From JALZHR01 sp036388475 (GTDB lineage: Bacteria > Acidobacteriota > Blastocatellia > Pyrinomonadales > Pyrinomonadaceae), in assembly GCA_036388475.1 (NCBI GenBank), contig DASVRT010000116.1:1-64000 (forward strand): a stretch of 64,000 nucleotides of DNA, written 5' to 3'. The position numbers and the translations under genes were made by a program. Numbering within the stretch: the first letter of the stretch is position 1; every line of letters begins with the position of its first letter. The notes under the pieces are model-generated. The model did not search any database and had not been told where the DNA came from. It saw only the letters and a list, made by a program, of their open reading frames with translations. Of the stretch, positions 46,622 through 54,959 are shown piece by piece.

Positions 46622-47956
46622 GTGAAATATTTAAGCGGATTTGAAAGCACTCATATTTTTGGTTCGGGGAAAGACGTTTTGCAGCTGACCAGACACACCG
46701 AATTCTGTCAGGAGGATTTGAAACTCGTTAAATTAAGCGGTCTCGATTTGATGAGATATTCCGCGCCGTGGCACAGCATCGAGAAAGTCAAGGGAGTTTA
46801 TGACTGGCAGTGGATGGATAAAGCAATGGCGTCTCTGCGGCTTAACGGCATTCAGCCTGTTTTAGACCCGCTTCATCACACGAGTTTTCCGGAATGGCTC
46901 ACGGGCGGTTTCGGAGACGCGGAATTCGTCGATTCATACGTTCGATTTGTGACCGCGCTTGCCGGGCGTTATCCCTGGGCAAAGCATTACACGGTGATTA
47001 ACGAGCCGTTCGTCACGACCTGGTTCTGCGGTAAGACCGGCACCTGGTATCCGCACCAGACAGGACATAAAAATTTCGTTTATATGATTCTCAATGTCTG
47101 CGAAGCAATCAATCGCATCAGCCGCATGCTGGTTGACACAATCCCTGACGTTGAGCTTATTCACGTGGACGCCTCGGAACAGCATCGCGCGTTAGACAAA
47201 AAATCCGAACCTTTTGCCGAATTTATGAACGAGATGCGGTTTCTGGTGCAGGACCTCGTTTTAGGCAATGTTACTGAAGAGCACAAACTTTATCCGTATT
47301 TGATTAAAAATAGAGCCGGCAGAGAGCGGCTCAAATGGTTTGTCGAAAATCCGGCGCGGATTGACGTTATCGGGTTGGATTATTACTCGCACTCGGAACT
47401 GGAGTGGAACAAAAGCGGTCGCGTCTTTCCGAGTATATTTCCTTCCGGTTTCCTCGATGTGGCGATGGATTACGTCAACCGTTTTAATCTGCCGGTGATG
47501 CTTTCGGAAACCAATATCAGGGGCACCGTCCACGAACGGATAAGCTGGCTGAAATATATGGTCGAGCAGTGTGAAATGCTTGAATATCGGCTTAAACCGC
47601 GCGGCATCCCGTTTAAAGGTTTCTGCTGGTATCCGTTTATCGACTCGACCGATTGGTGCTCGCTCGTGACGCAGGCGAACTGCAACATTGACCCGCAGGG
47701 CATCTTCTGGCTCGACGGGAACTGCCAAAAAAGAAATGCCTCGGAACTGAGCGAAATCTTCGCGGCGCTGGCGCGCGGGCAGATAACTTCAAAAGACATT
47801 CCGGCGTACCATTTTGAAAGCGAGCTGCAGGGAATGCTCAAAAACTTTCTGCCGATGATGCGGCACTGGCAATGGAAAGAGCCTTTCAAATCCACGAAAC
47901 GCGTGAACAGACGAATTATCGAGCCTGTTCGTGAACAGACCGGAATAGGTTGGTGA
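46622..47956 (+). CDS. Clan GH-A (GH1-like) glycosidase A
   Basis: 444 aa from a GTG at 46622 with AAGGGGG five bases upstream. TIM-barrel glycosidase: L-M-R-Y-S-A-P-W-H-S-I-E, V-L-D-P-L-H-H-T-S-F-P-E-W-L, acid/base in V-I-N-E-P-F (E128), D-Y-Y-S-H-S, nucleophile in L-S-E-T-N (E296), and G-F-C-W-Y-P-F. The motif order fits GH1, but the protein is diverged and could belong to a neighbouring GH-A family. No signal peptide, so it probably acts on imported oligosaccharides. A paralogue lies at 49286-50560. Confidence 0.83.
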   Translation: MKYLSGFESTHIFGSGKDVLQLTRHTEFCQEDLKLVKLSGLDLMRYSAPWHSIEKVKGVYDWQWMDKAMASLRLNGIQPVLDPLHHTSFPEWLTGGFGDAEFVDSYVRFVTALAGRYPWAKHYTVINEPFVTTWFCGKTGTWYPHQTGHKNFVYMILNVCEAINRISRMLVDTIPDVELIHVDASEQHRALDKKSEPFAEFMNEMRFLVQDLVLGNVTEEHKLYPYLIKNRAGRERLKWFVENPARIDVIGLDYYSHSELEWNKSGRVFPSIFPSGFLDVAMDYVNRFNLPVMLSETNIRGTVHERISWLKYMVEQCEMLEYRLKPRGIPFKGFCWYPFIDSTDWCSLVTQANCNIDPQGIFWLDGNCQKRNASELSEIFAALARGQITSKDIPAYHFESELQGMLKNFLPMMRHWQWKEPFKSTKRVNRRIIEPVREQTGIGW

Positions 47957-47972
47957 AATGAATCGGAGAAGA

Positions 47973-48158
47973 TTAATTAACCATTAGTGCTGGTTTGAAA
48001 AAAGCTAAGTTGTTGAAAATAAAAAAAACCTATTTTTTCCTTGAAAGCGATTTTCGGCAAATTTAACCGAATTTCAGCAAAATCACGAAAATAACGCTTT
48101 TATCAATTGTTAAGTCTTTTGTTTTCAACGTCACGAACTGGCACCAATGGTTAATTAA
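47973..48158. mobile_element. 186-bp foldback (MITE-like) element
   Basis: Ends 47973-47996 and 48135-48158 are 24-base inverted repeats matching at 20 positions and starting TTAATTAACCATT. Further inside, GTTGAAAA (near 48013) faces TTTTCAAC (48122-48129). It lies in a gene-free gap and encodes nothing. Confidence 0.5.
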
Positions 48159-48229
48159 CAAAAAATCAGATGACTCCATCGAGTTCGATTCTTTTTTCCT
48201 GCGCATTTTCCGACTGACTTAAATGATTC

Positions 48230-49108
48230 TTAAGCCGCTGATTTATCGCGCGCGGCGGTCAGCCATTGAACCGATTCGCGCGAAATATCGGGCGGAATTG
48301 TGTGCGGACCGTCGAATTCCCGGTAGAGCACTTCATAACCGCCGCGTTTCAATTCGGGCACGAGCCGCCGACTGCATCGGTCAATCGGCAGCACGCGGTC
48401 CTCGGTTCCGTGAGAGATGTAGATGCGCGGCTCGCCACTCTGCCGCGTCGGAGTCATAAATCCGGGAGAAAACGCTATGATATGACTAAAAAGCTGACCG
48501 TTTATAATGCCCAGCGAAAGCGCGTATGAGGCTCCGTCGGAAAATCCGCCGATGGCAAGACGGGTTGGCTCAATTGCATAATGCTCAAAAATATATTCGA
48601 GCAGGCGGTCAATAAAGCCGACATCGACGCCGTAATTGCCGCCAATCACGTCCCAGGTAGTTTTTTGAGATTTAGGCGCGGCTACTATAATTCCCGTTTC
48701 GTCAGCCAAATGCCGGAGAAGACCGATTCCGTGCTCTGCGTTTCCGCCCGCGCCGTGCAGCATCAGAGCGCAGGCGGACGGATTTTCCGCCCGGTAGCCT
48801 TTCGGCACGTAAATCAAAGCCTGACGATTTTTTTCAATCGGCAAAGAATGAAGTCCGGTTTTTACGGCGGATTTCGCGCCCTTTGAAGGACGTGAATAAA
48901 GATGCCCTTCCCGGTAGCTTCGCGCGTCTTTTAGCAATTGATTATTTTCGCTCATTACATTCTCCATTTCCGGCGGCGAAGAATCCTTCCGGCAAGCGGC
49001 GCTCAGCGCGCAAATTGCTGCGCCGCCGACGGCTTGAAGCAGTTTTCTGCGCGTTATCGCCGCGGCGACGGCAGGAGGTGGTCGGACGGACTGTTTTTCT
49101 TCCTGCAT
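48230..49108 (-). CDS. Tat-exported lipoprotein esterase (PHB-depolymerase/phospholipase-like)
   Basis: 292 aa. The N-terminus has a twin-arginine motif T-R-R-K-L-L-Q (RR at 20-21) followed by a hydrophobic stretch and a lipobox L-S-A-A-C (C39), so it is likely exported folded and lipidated. The alpha/beta hydrolase has L-H-G-A-G-G (oxyanion), nucleophile in G-G-F-S-D-G-A-S, D in H-G-T-E-D-R-V-L-P, and H in G-P-H-T-I-P. It is probably a carboxylesterase acting on acylated sugars, in keeping with the adjacent glycosidases; that link is inference. Confidence 0.86.
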   Translation of the reverse strand: MQEEKQSVRPPPAVAAAITRRKLLQAVGGAAICALSAACRKDSSPPEMENVMSENNQLLKDARSYREGHLYSRPSKGAKSAVKTGLHSLPIEKNRQALIYVPKGYRAENPSACALMLHGAGGNAEHGIGLLRHLADETGIIVAAPKSQKTTWDVIGGNYGVDVGFIDRLLEYIFEHYAIEPTRLAIGGFSDGASYALSLGIINGQLFSHIIAFSPGFMTPTRQSGEPRIYISHGTEDRVLPIDRCSRRLVPELKRGGYEVLYREFDGPHTIPPDISRESVQWLTAARDKSAA

Positions 49109-49285
49109 TTGTCACCATAAATAACAAGTCCGGGCTAGCTGGAGATGATGCTTCTGCCTTTGCAAATTATTTGACTAAATAATCTGCTTCAATAATTAAG
49201 AATAATTAAGAAGATTCTCAAATGCTGCTTCCCGGTTCTTTATTTTTTATTTTTCAATTGCGCCCGGCGAATCGGAAGGTGAATT

Positions 49286-50560
49286 TCAGGCGGTTAAGGA
49301 CGTATTAAAGTCCAGGCTGATACTTTCAACCGGCATCATTTCCTTCCACTGTTCGACCAGCGTTTTATAAGCTTTGCCGACGGGACGAATCTTGCGCTTC
49401 AGGTCATAAAGTCCAAGCGGATTTACTTTTCCCCGGTCAAATCTAAGCGCTCCATCCCAGTCAACCTGGTCGGTCAGGCTATACCAGGTAAAACCGATAA
49501 TCGGCACGCCGTCAGCTCTCAAACGAACCATATTTTCCCATTGTTTTCTGAGCCAGACCGGAGCTTCTTTAGCGTTCTGAAGATTCGTTTCCGTGTGCAT
49601 GACCGGCAAATGATAACGGTCGTAATATTGTTTGGTAATGACGTAATAGCCGAAGATTTCTCCCGAAGCGGTGATTTCATCATTCTCGGAAACGAAATGT
49701 TCGTTTGTCCAGTAATAGTCGTTGCCCATAATGCAGAAGGGCTTCACTTTGCGACCGTTTTCCATCAGCCATTGATATTCTGCCCGCGTCATCCCGTTAT
49801 CGGTCAGATATTGATACATTCGCGCGCGCACGTCGTAGCCGTAACAAAGGTCGAGTGAAAGAAAACGCTTTTCGTTGTAGAAGTCCGCCAGGTCTTTAGC
49901 CTTCGGGCTTTCCGCGTGAAAGTATTCGGTCGATTCGCTTTGAATAAACAGAGCCTTCGGCTGAGCGCTCAAAATCGCCGCTTTTGCCAGTAAATTAGCG
50001 CGCGCCAGATTCTTTAACGCCGTCACGAATCCGCGGTCGCTTTTGAGCCGCTCGTTCCACCATCCGTATTGCCCGGAAAACAAAGCGGTGATAAAAATCT
50101 CATTGACGGGCGTATAAAGCCGAACCCACGGATAACGCTCGGCAAAAGCTCCGGCAAATTCTGCGAAATGTTCCGCCCAATCCGGGTTTTGAAAATCGCC
50201 AATCCAATCAGGAACGCCGAAGTGGCACAAATCCGTAATCGGCGTGATTCCGAGCTGTTTTAATTCGTTGAAAGTTTCGTCAACGAATGACCAATCGTAT
50301 TTACCCGGACCGAGATGAACGCTGTAATATGGAGGTCCATAGCGAAGATGATCGATTCCCAGCTCGCGAACGAGCTTGAAATCGTCTCGCCAAAGGTCGT
50401 AATGACCGCACTTTTCCATTTCGTCAACACGCTTGGTGCGTCCGTCGCGCCCCATAATAACGGGATAGCTGTTTTCGATTCCGGTGGCGAAGATAAACCG
50501 CTGATGATTGGTCACGGTCTGCCTTTGAAATCGTTGAATCATTCCGCTTTTATTACTCAT
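49286..50560 (-). CDS. Clan GH-A (GH1-like) glycosidase B
   Basis: 424 aa, paralogue of the enzyme at 46622-47956. L-R-Y-G-P-P-Y-Y-S-V, D-L-C-H-F-G-V-P-D-W-I, acid/base in P-V-N-E-I-F (the usual N-E-P reads N-E-I), D-Y-Y-W-T-N-E-H, nucleophile in H-T-E-T-N, and G-F-T-W-Y-S-L-T-D-Q-V-D-W. Both Glu residues are kept. The retained D-Y-Y and W-Y blocks show that the two genes share specificity features. Cytoplasmic. Confidence 0.83.
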   Translation of the reverse strand: MSNKSGMIQRFQRQTVTNHQRFIFATGIENSYPVIMGRDGRTKRVDEMEKCGHYDLWRDDFKLVRELGIDHLRYGPPYYSVHLGPGKYDWSFVDETFNELKQLGITPITDLCHFGVPDWIGDFQNPDWAEHFAEFAGAFAERYPWVRLYTPVNEIFITALFSGQYGWWNERLKSDRGFVTALKNLARANLLAKAAILSAQPKALFIQSESTEYFHAESPKAKDLADFYNEKRFLSLDLCYGYDVRARMYQYLTDNGMTRAEYQWLMENGRKVKPFCIMGNDYYWTNEHFVSENDEITASGEIFGYYVITKQYYDRYHLPVMHTETNLQNAKEAPVWLRKQWENMVRLRADGVPIIGFTWYSLTDQVDWDGALRFDRGKVNPLGLYDLKRKIRPVGKAYKTLVEQWKEMMPVESISLDFNTSLTA

Positions 50561-50724
50561 AAATTGTTTGCTGATAATTGTCGGATTTTGACTTTGTCAA
50601 GAAACCGCCAAAACCGTCTCGCCCGGCACATTTGCGATTTTAATATTGTCGGTCATTTCATTAGAACGCTGAGACAATCAGAAATTTCGCCGGAAATCCA
50701 TTTTTCAAGCTTTATTCTGCTGTC

Positions 50725-51969
50725 TCAACCGGCGGCTTTAATGCACTTTTCGATTCCGGCGGCGAGCGCGGCGGCTTCCTCCGGCGTGTTGTAAAACATA
50801 AATGAGGCGCGCGCCACGCCCGAAACGCCCAGAACTTTCATCAGCGGCTGCGCGCTTAAGGTTCCCGAACGAATCGCGATGCCTTCTTTGTCCAGAGTTT
50901 CTTCGATTTTGTTCGGCTCGATGCCGTCAATCGTGAACGACAAAACCGAAATTTTGTCCTGCGCCTCGCCGATTATTTTCACGCGGTCAATCGCACGGAC
51001 TTTTTCGGTCGCGTAGGCGAGCAATTCTTTTTCGTATTCGGCGATGTTTTCCAATCCGAGATTGCTCCAGTAATCGACGGCTGCGCCGTAAGCAATCGCT
51101 TCGGCAAACGAAGGCGTTCCGGCTTCAATCTTTTTCGGCAAAGGTTTGGTTTCAAAATCTTCAAACGTGACCGTCTCCGCCATCACCGAGCCGCCTTCGA
51201 TTGGCGGCAGGCGGTCGAGCCACGCCGCTTTGCCGTAAAGAAAACCGACGCTCGAAGGTCCGCCCATTTTATGACCGGAAACGGCATAAAAATCGCAATT
51301 TAAATCCTGCACGTCAACCGGCAGATGCGCCGCGCTCTGCGCGCCGTCGATGACGGTGCGAATGTTGCGTTCGTAAGCCATCTCGCATATCTGTTTTATC
51401 GGATTAATCGTGCCGAGAACGTTTGAAACGTGCGTTACGGCGACGACTTTCGTCCGCTCCGTCAGTTTCGACTCGAACTCGTCGAGCAGTAATTCTCCTT
51501 TTTCATTTATCGGCGCGACCTTTAGTTTCGCGCCCGACTCGCCGCAGGCGATGTGCCACGGAACGAGGTTTGAATGATGTTCCATCGCGGTGATAAGAAT
51601 TTCATCGCCTTCCTTTAAAATGCTTCTGGCAAAACTGTTCGCGAGCCGGCTCAGGGCTTCGGTCGCGCCTCGTTCAAAAATAATTTCCTTTGCATCGTGA
51701 GCGTTAATGAGTTTCGCAACTTTCCCGCGCGCCTGCTCGTAGTTTTCCGTCGCTTTTTTACTTAAAGAATGAATCTCGTCAATCTTCGCGTATTCATTCG
51801 TATAGAAATCGCACAGCCGGTCAATCATCACCTGCGGCTTCTGGCTCGAAGCCGAATTGTCCAGATAAACGAGCGGTTTTCCGTTTACTTTTTGCTTCAG
51901 CATCGGAAAATCCGCGCGGATTTTCTCGACATCAAATTTTTTAGTAACTCTTTCTTTTGCAAAGTCCAT
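50725..51969 (-). CDS. SufS-like aminotransferase-fold protein lacking the catalytic Cys
   Basis: 414 aa, group-II (SufS/CsdA-like) class-V PLP enzyme. Y-L-D-N-S-A-S-S-Q-K-P, H-H-S-N-L-V-P-W, V-I-D-G-A-Q-S-A-A-H and PLP lysine K234 in S-G-H-K-M-G are all present. In true SufS the sulfur-carrying Cys sits in R-[ST]-G-H-H-C-A-Q-P. Here the segment reads R-S-G-T-L-S-A-Q-P, with Ser372 in its place and both His lost. The reading was checked base by base at 50854-50856 (AGC on the coding strand). It may therefore act as a Cys/selenoCys lyase-like or different PLP enzyme, not a desulfurase. No suf genes are adjacent. Confidence 0.85.
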   Translation of the reverse strand: MDFAKERVTKKFDVEKIRADFPMLKQKVNGKPLVYLDNSASSQKPQVMIDRLCDFYTNEYAKIDEIHSLSKKATENYEQARGKVAKLINAHDAKEIIFERGATEALSRLANSFARSILKEGDEILITAMEHHSNLVPWHIACGESGAKLKVAPINEKGELLLDEFESKLTERTKVVAVTHVSNVLGTINPIKQICEMAYERNIRTVIDGAQSAAHLPVDVQDLNCDFYAVSGHKMGGPSSVGFLYGKAAWLDRLPPIEGGSVMAETVTFEDFETKPLPKKIEAGTPSFAEAIAYGAAVDYWSNLGLENIAEYEKELLAYATEKVRAIDRVKIIGEAQDKISVLSFTIDGIEPNKIEETLDKEGIAIRSGTLSAQPLMKVLGVSGVARASFMFYNTPEEAAALAAGIEKCIKAAG

Positions 51970-51980
51970 TTAAGCTCCAA

Positions 51981-52451
51981 TTATTTTAATCCCCGGCAGG
52001 TTTGCACGCCGGTTTGAAAAAGAAATTTTTCGAGCGACGAATCGAGCCTGTCCAAATCCAGCGGTTTCACCAGATACTCGTCGCAGCCGGCTTCGAAAGC
52101 CCGACAGCGTTCCGTTCGCTCCGGGTAATCCGAAAGAAAAACTATCGGGATAATGCTCAGCGAAATAATCGAGCGAATCAGTCGTATGGCTTCAAAACTG
52201 CCGAGTCCGGGCAAATGTTTATCCACGATGATTAAATCCGGGCGACGGATGACGACAGCATCGACGGCTTCTTCCCCGCTTCCGGCTTCAACCACTTTCA
52301 GGTCGTATAAATCCAGTAATTCTTTCAGCGTTGCGCGCGCTTTATCGGCGTTCTGCGCGATTAACACGAGCGGTCGTTTTTCCGCATAGGAAAAGGCTTT
52401 GCCGCTGAAGCTGTTACTCGTCGCTTGACGCAAGGTTTGTGATGTATTCAT
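51981..52451 (-). CDS. Atypical single-domain response regulator
   Basis: 156 aa CheY-like receiver with a 25-residue N-terminal extension and no output domain. Phospho-acceptor D77 lies in I-I-V-D-K-H-L-P-G and the conserved Lys in Y-L-V-K-P-L. The acidic pair near the first strand, normally D-D, reads Q-N (L-I-A-Q-N-A), so Mg binding and phosphorylation are probably weak or absent. It sits 11 bases upstream of the SufS-like gene and is likely co-transcribed with it. Confidence 0.87.
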   Translation of the reverse strand: MNTSQTLRQATSNSFSGKAFSYAEKRPLVLIAQNADKARATLKELLDLYDLKVVEAGSGEEAVDAVVIRRPDLIIVDKHLPGLGSFEAIRLIRSIISLSIIPIVFLSDYPERTERCRAFEAGCDEYLVKPLDLDRLDSSLEKFLFQTGVQTCRGLK

Positions 52452-52779
52452 AACGGTTCCGCTATTTCTATAACCAAAATTGCCGACGATTGAAATGACC
52501 GGCGAAATCGGATTTTTGGTCGTTAATCATTTGCTCATCTGTATTTTGTAAACGTCTTCGATAGTTTGATACGCGCAAATTTCAAAAAATCTACAATTTC
52601 CCGTTTTTAGACATTTTATTTCAAAATGGCGGGTTTCTTCTGTTTGCTAGCTTACCGAAACAACCGTCTTGATTGTGCTTGAATAGGTATAAAAAGATTT
52701 GAAAGGCGAAGGAATTTTTAAATTTTCCCTGCATTTCAGACTAATGAGTTGGAAGTTTTTTATATGAGACGGTAGTTTT
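52452..52779. other. Intergenic region
   Basis: 328 bases between the divergent response-regulator gene and a small ORF. No operator or promoter stood out. Confidence 0.4.
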
Positions 52780-52998
52780 ATGTCGGAAAATATAAAAGAA
52801 AAGGAATCGAAATTATCTGTTGCAGACCAGTCGCGGGCATCGTTCGAGCTAAAATCCGCAATGACTCCCGCAGTCGATTTCGCCGGGCGGTCACACGAGA
52901 ATTCGGAAAGACTTAAAGCAGCCGCGACTCTGCAACAGATAAAAGAATCGGCTGCGCGGCTGCGAGCGAGACTTTACGGGGCGCGCGGAATTTTTTAG
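52780..52998 (+). CDS. Small helical protein
   Basis: 72 aa, no family recognised. Charged and helical (K-A-A-A-T-L-Q-Q-I-K-E-S-A-A-R-L-R-A-R-L-Y near the end), no signal or membrane segment. A strong terminator begins about 50 bases after its stop, which supports it being transcribed. Confidence 0.5.
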   Translation: MSENIKEKESKLSVADQSRASFELKSAMTPAVDFAGRSHENSERLKAAATLQQIKESAARLRARLYGARGIF

Positions 52999-53049
52999 CA
53001 TCTCGCGGCTCGCTGTTTGAATAAGCGCTAATCGCCTGCATCAAGCATA

Positions 53050-53099
53050 AAATTGCCGTTCTTGTTTGTCAGGCTACAGACAAACAAGAACGGCAATTT
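53050..53099. terminator. Bidirectional terminator with 21-bp perfect stem
   Basis: Arms 53050-53070 and 53079-53099 pair without a mismatch around an 8-base loop (AGGCTACA). The outer end is A-rich on the left and T-rich on the right (ATTTCGTTT). The stem is unusually long for a terminator. Confidence 0.7.
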
Positions 53100-53196
53100 C
53101 GTTTAACATTGATTTAATGACAAACGAATGCAGCCAATAACTAAAGGCGTGTTCTCAGGTCAGAATTTTATTTTTGTAAAAGGCGGGTAAAAGAAA

Positions 53197-53442
53197 ATGG
53201 CTAAAAATAATCACATCACGAGCGACCATTGGAAAGTCGGCGGCAGCGGGCATTCGGGCGAGAATATTTTGCACGAAGTTAATAAACAACAATACACGCA
53301 GGCGCAAAAAGCGCAGAAAGACAACGCTGCGCTGATACCGAATCAGGACAAACAAGCCGACGAGACGCCGGCGGCGAAAGGCGGCAGCGAACGCGCCGGA
53401 AATGCCACGACGTCGTCAAATTCGTCGAGCAGCGATTACTGA
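53197..53442 (+). CDS. Small hydrophilic, probably disordered protein
   Basis: 81 aa. Rich in Gln, Lys, Asn and Ser, ending in a Ser-rich run; no hydrophobic core. The N-terminal W-K-V-G-G-S-G-H-S-G-E-N could be a short motif. Such composition is seen in stress (hydrophilin-like) proteins; this is only a suggestion. GGCGGG lies about a dozen bases before the ATG. Confidence 0.5.
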   Translation: MAKNNHITSDHWKVGGSGHSGENILHEVNKQQYTQAQKAQKDNAALIPNQDKQADETPAAKGGSERAGNATTSSNSSSSDY

Positions 53443-53710
53443 TTTCCGAAAGGACAAATTTTAATCCTGAAACAGCCGGAAGCATTTCTCGTTTGAGGAA
53501 ATCCGGCTTCTTTCAAATACTGAAATGCCGCGCGCCAAAGATAGGAGTGGTCTACCCGGCTTCCGGATTTTCGTTATCGTATTAATTTTGATTTACGTCG
53601 GTAACATTTTAAGTCCGCCACCGAACGATGAAGCAGCCGTCTGAATTGCTCTGTCAGTCGTTATATTTTCAATTCCGGCTGGCTGGTTTGACGCTCATCG
53701 TTCAGCTATA

Positions 53711-53875
53711 TCAGAAAAGTCCGCGAAAGAATTCTTTTACTACTCGTCCATAAGCACGTCGAGTTTCGGCAGATACGCTTTTCTCGATAAAAGGCTTAAA
53801 GCTTTTTTCAATCTCAGCTTTCGCATTAGCAGTTAATCCAATTTTGTTCTCTATTTTTATTAGTTTTGCTTCCAT
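53711..53875 (-). pseudogene. Truncated tyrosine recombinase (N-terminal fragment)
   Basis: 54 codons from an ATG at 53875 with AAGGAA just upstream. The end reads S-A-E-T-R-R-A-Y-G-R-V-V-K-E-F-F, the first helix of the core-binding (SAM-like) domain of XerC/phage integrases, then stops. The catalytic domain with its R-H-R-Y residues is absent from the following bases, so this is a remnant. A pair of 17-bp direct repeats lies directly upstream. Confidence 0.55.
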
Positions 53876-53911
53876 ATATATTCCTTCGTAATTCTCTATC
53901 TCATTGCCTCG

Positions 53912-53950
53912 TTGACAGCTTATGCGCAAACCATTGACAACTTATGCGCA
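53912..53950. repeat. Paired 17-bp direct repeat upstream of the recombinase remnant
   Basis: TTGACAGCTTATGCGCA (53912-53928) and TTGACAACTTATGCGCA (53934-53950), one mismatch, 22-base period. The complementary strand resembles the pair at 20122-20160 (core CGCATAA then GTC). Direct pairs of this size suit recombinase or regulator binding. Confidence 0.6.
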
Positions 53951-53957
53951 TTCACTG

Positions 53958-54395
53958 TGCGCGCATACACGATAATGCGAGCAGTTCAAACACGATAATG
54001 CACGGAATTCTGTTTTGACTCAGTCAAAGTTTTTATTAGTCGCGCGCCTCAAGTTCCATCATTCGTTTATAATCCTCAATCGAAACCATTCACTAAACCC
54101 CTATAATTTGACAGTCTTCAAAATCAACGTTTGAGATTGAGCGCAGTCCGTGCGCGGTCGCGGCATTGTTAAAACTGGAAGTTACCGTTAATTTCAAGAC
54201 CGAATTAGCATAAACGGTTAAAGTGTTTCCGTTCAATTGAAGTCCAACAAGTTTTATTTTAAAAACTAACAACACGATAAATCGCGGAATTCACTTTTGA
54301 CTCAGTCAAAAACATTTCGCCGCGTTTCCCAAAATTCTCACACAATTCCTGAGTTTATCGTGTTTCATTCGTCATCATTATCGTGTATGCGCGCA
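53958..54395. mobile_element. 438-bp element with nested inverted and direct repeats
   Basis: Perfect 20-bp inverted ends: TGCGCGCATACACGATAATG (53958-53977) and its complement at 54376-54395. A second inverted pair lies inside (53988-53997 and 54356-54365). Two 38-base direct copies (53991-54028 and 54273-54310, 33 identical) each end in the palindrome TTTGACTCAGTCAAA. The centre carries a 60-codon minus frame, 54093-54275. Confidence 0.6.
54093..54275 (-). pseudogene. LamG-like C-terminal fragment inside the repeat element
   Basis: 60 codons, basic N-terminus then V-G-L-Q-L-N-G-N-T-L-T-V-Y-A-N-S-V-L-K-L and G-L-R-S-I-S-N-V-D-F-E-D-C. The strand pattern resembles the last part of concanavalin/LamG-like sheets. 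Too short to be a whole domain, so likely a cargo remnant. Confidence 0.3.
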
Positions 54396-54445
54396 ATGCG
54401 CGCACATAGAGACAACTTTTAGGATATTTTATGCGTCTATGCAAT

Positions 54446-54471
54446 AGTTATGCGATATTTTACGCATAACT
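54446..54471. promoter_or_regulatory. Inverted repeat at the argR start, candidate ARG box
   Basis: AGTTATGCG (54446-54454) and CGCATAACT (54463-54471), perfect with an 8-base AT spacer, ends 9 bases before the argR ATG. Similar half-sites (TATGCG, TATGCA) lie just upstream. The position fits autoregulation by ArgR. Confidence 0.5.
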
Positions 54472-54480
54472 ATTATTTTT

Positions 54481-54900
54481 ATGCGAAGAGAGCAACGGCA
54501 GGCGGCAATTTTAAAGTTAATTGATGCCAGACAGATTGGCAGGCAGGAAGAGCTTGCCGAGCTTTTGGAAAAGAAGGGATTTTCGGTAACCCAATCGAGC
54601 GTTTCGCGCGACCTGCTCGATTTGGGCATTGTCAAAATTCACGGTCATTACGCTTTGCCGAAAAAAACGCGGAACGGCGTGGCTTTCGGGCTGCTGAATC
54701 TGGATACGGCAGGCGACAATTTGATTGTGGCAAAGTGTGAATCGGGATTGGCTTCGGCGGTCGCGGTGCGCATTGACGATGCGAATATAAATGAAATTGT
54801 CGGCACGATTGCCGGCGACGATACGATTTTTATTGCCGTTAAAGATAAAGGCGAGCAAAAAACGGTTATTAAAAAAATCTGGGAAATATTTGAAGAATAG
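54481..54900 (+). CDS. argR: Arginine repressor family regulator
   Basis: 139 aa. The winged helix-turn-helix at 1-70 has E-E-L-A-E-L-L and V-T-Q-S-S-V-S-R-D-L. The C-terminal oligomerisation and arginine-binding domain (78-139) ends in G-T-I-A-G-D-D-T-I-F-I-A, with the G-D-D that contacts arginine. First gene of the arginine operon. Expected to repress it when arginine is plentiful, through the palindrome directly upstream. Confidence 0.93.
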   Translation: MRREQRQAAILKLIDARQIGRQEELAELLEKKGFSVTQSSVSRDLLDLGIVKIHGHYALPKKTRNGVAFGLLNLDTAGDNLIVAKCESGLASAVAVRIDDANINEIVGTIAGDDTIFIAVKDKGEQKTVIKKIWEIFEE

Positions 54901-54959
54901 GTTTTCGGTCGGCGGAGAAGCAAAAACAAAGACTGCCGACCGCCGACCAGAGACGGAAA

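Noticed and set aside
54446..54471. Argument that the ArgR-proximal palindrome belongs to the recombinase repeat family
   Set aside because: Shares ACGCATAA with those pairs but is inverted, not direct, and touches argR; an operator is the simpler reading.
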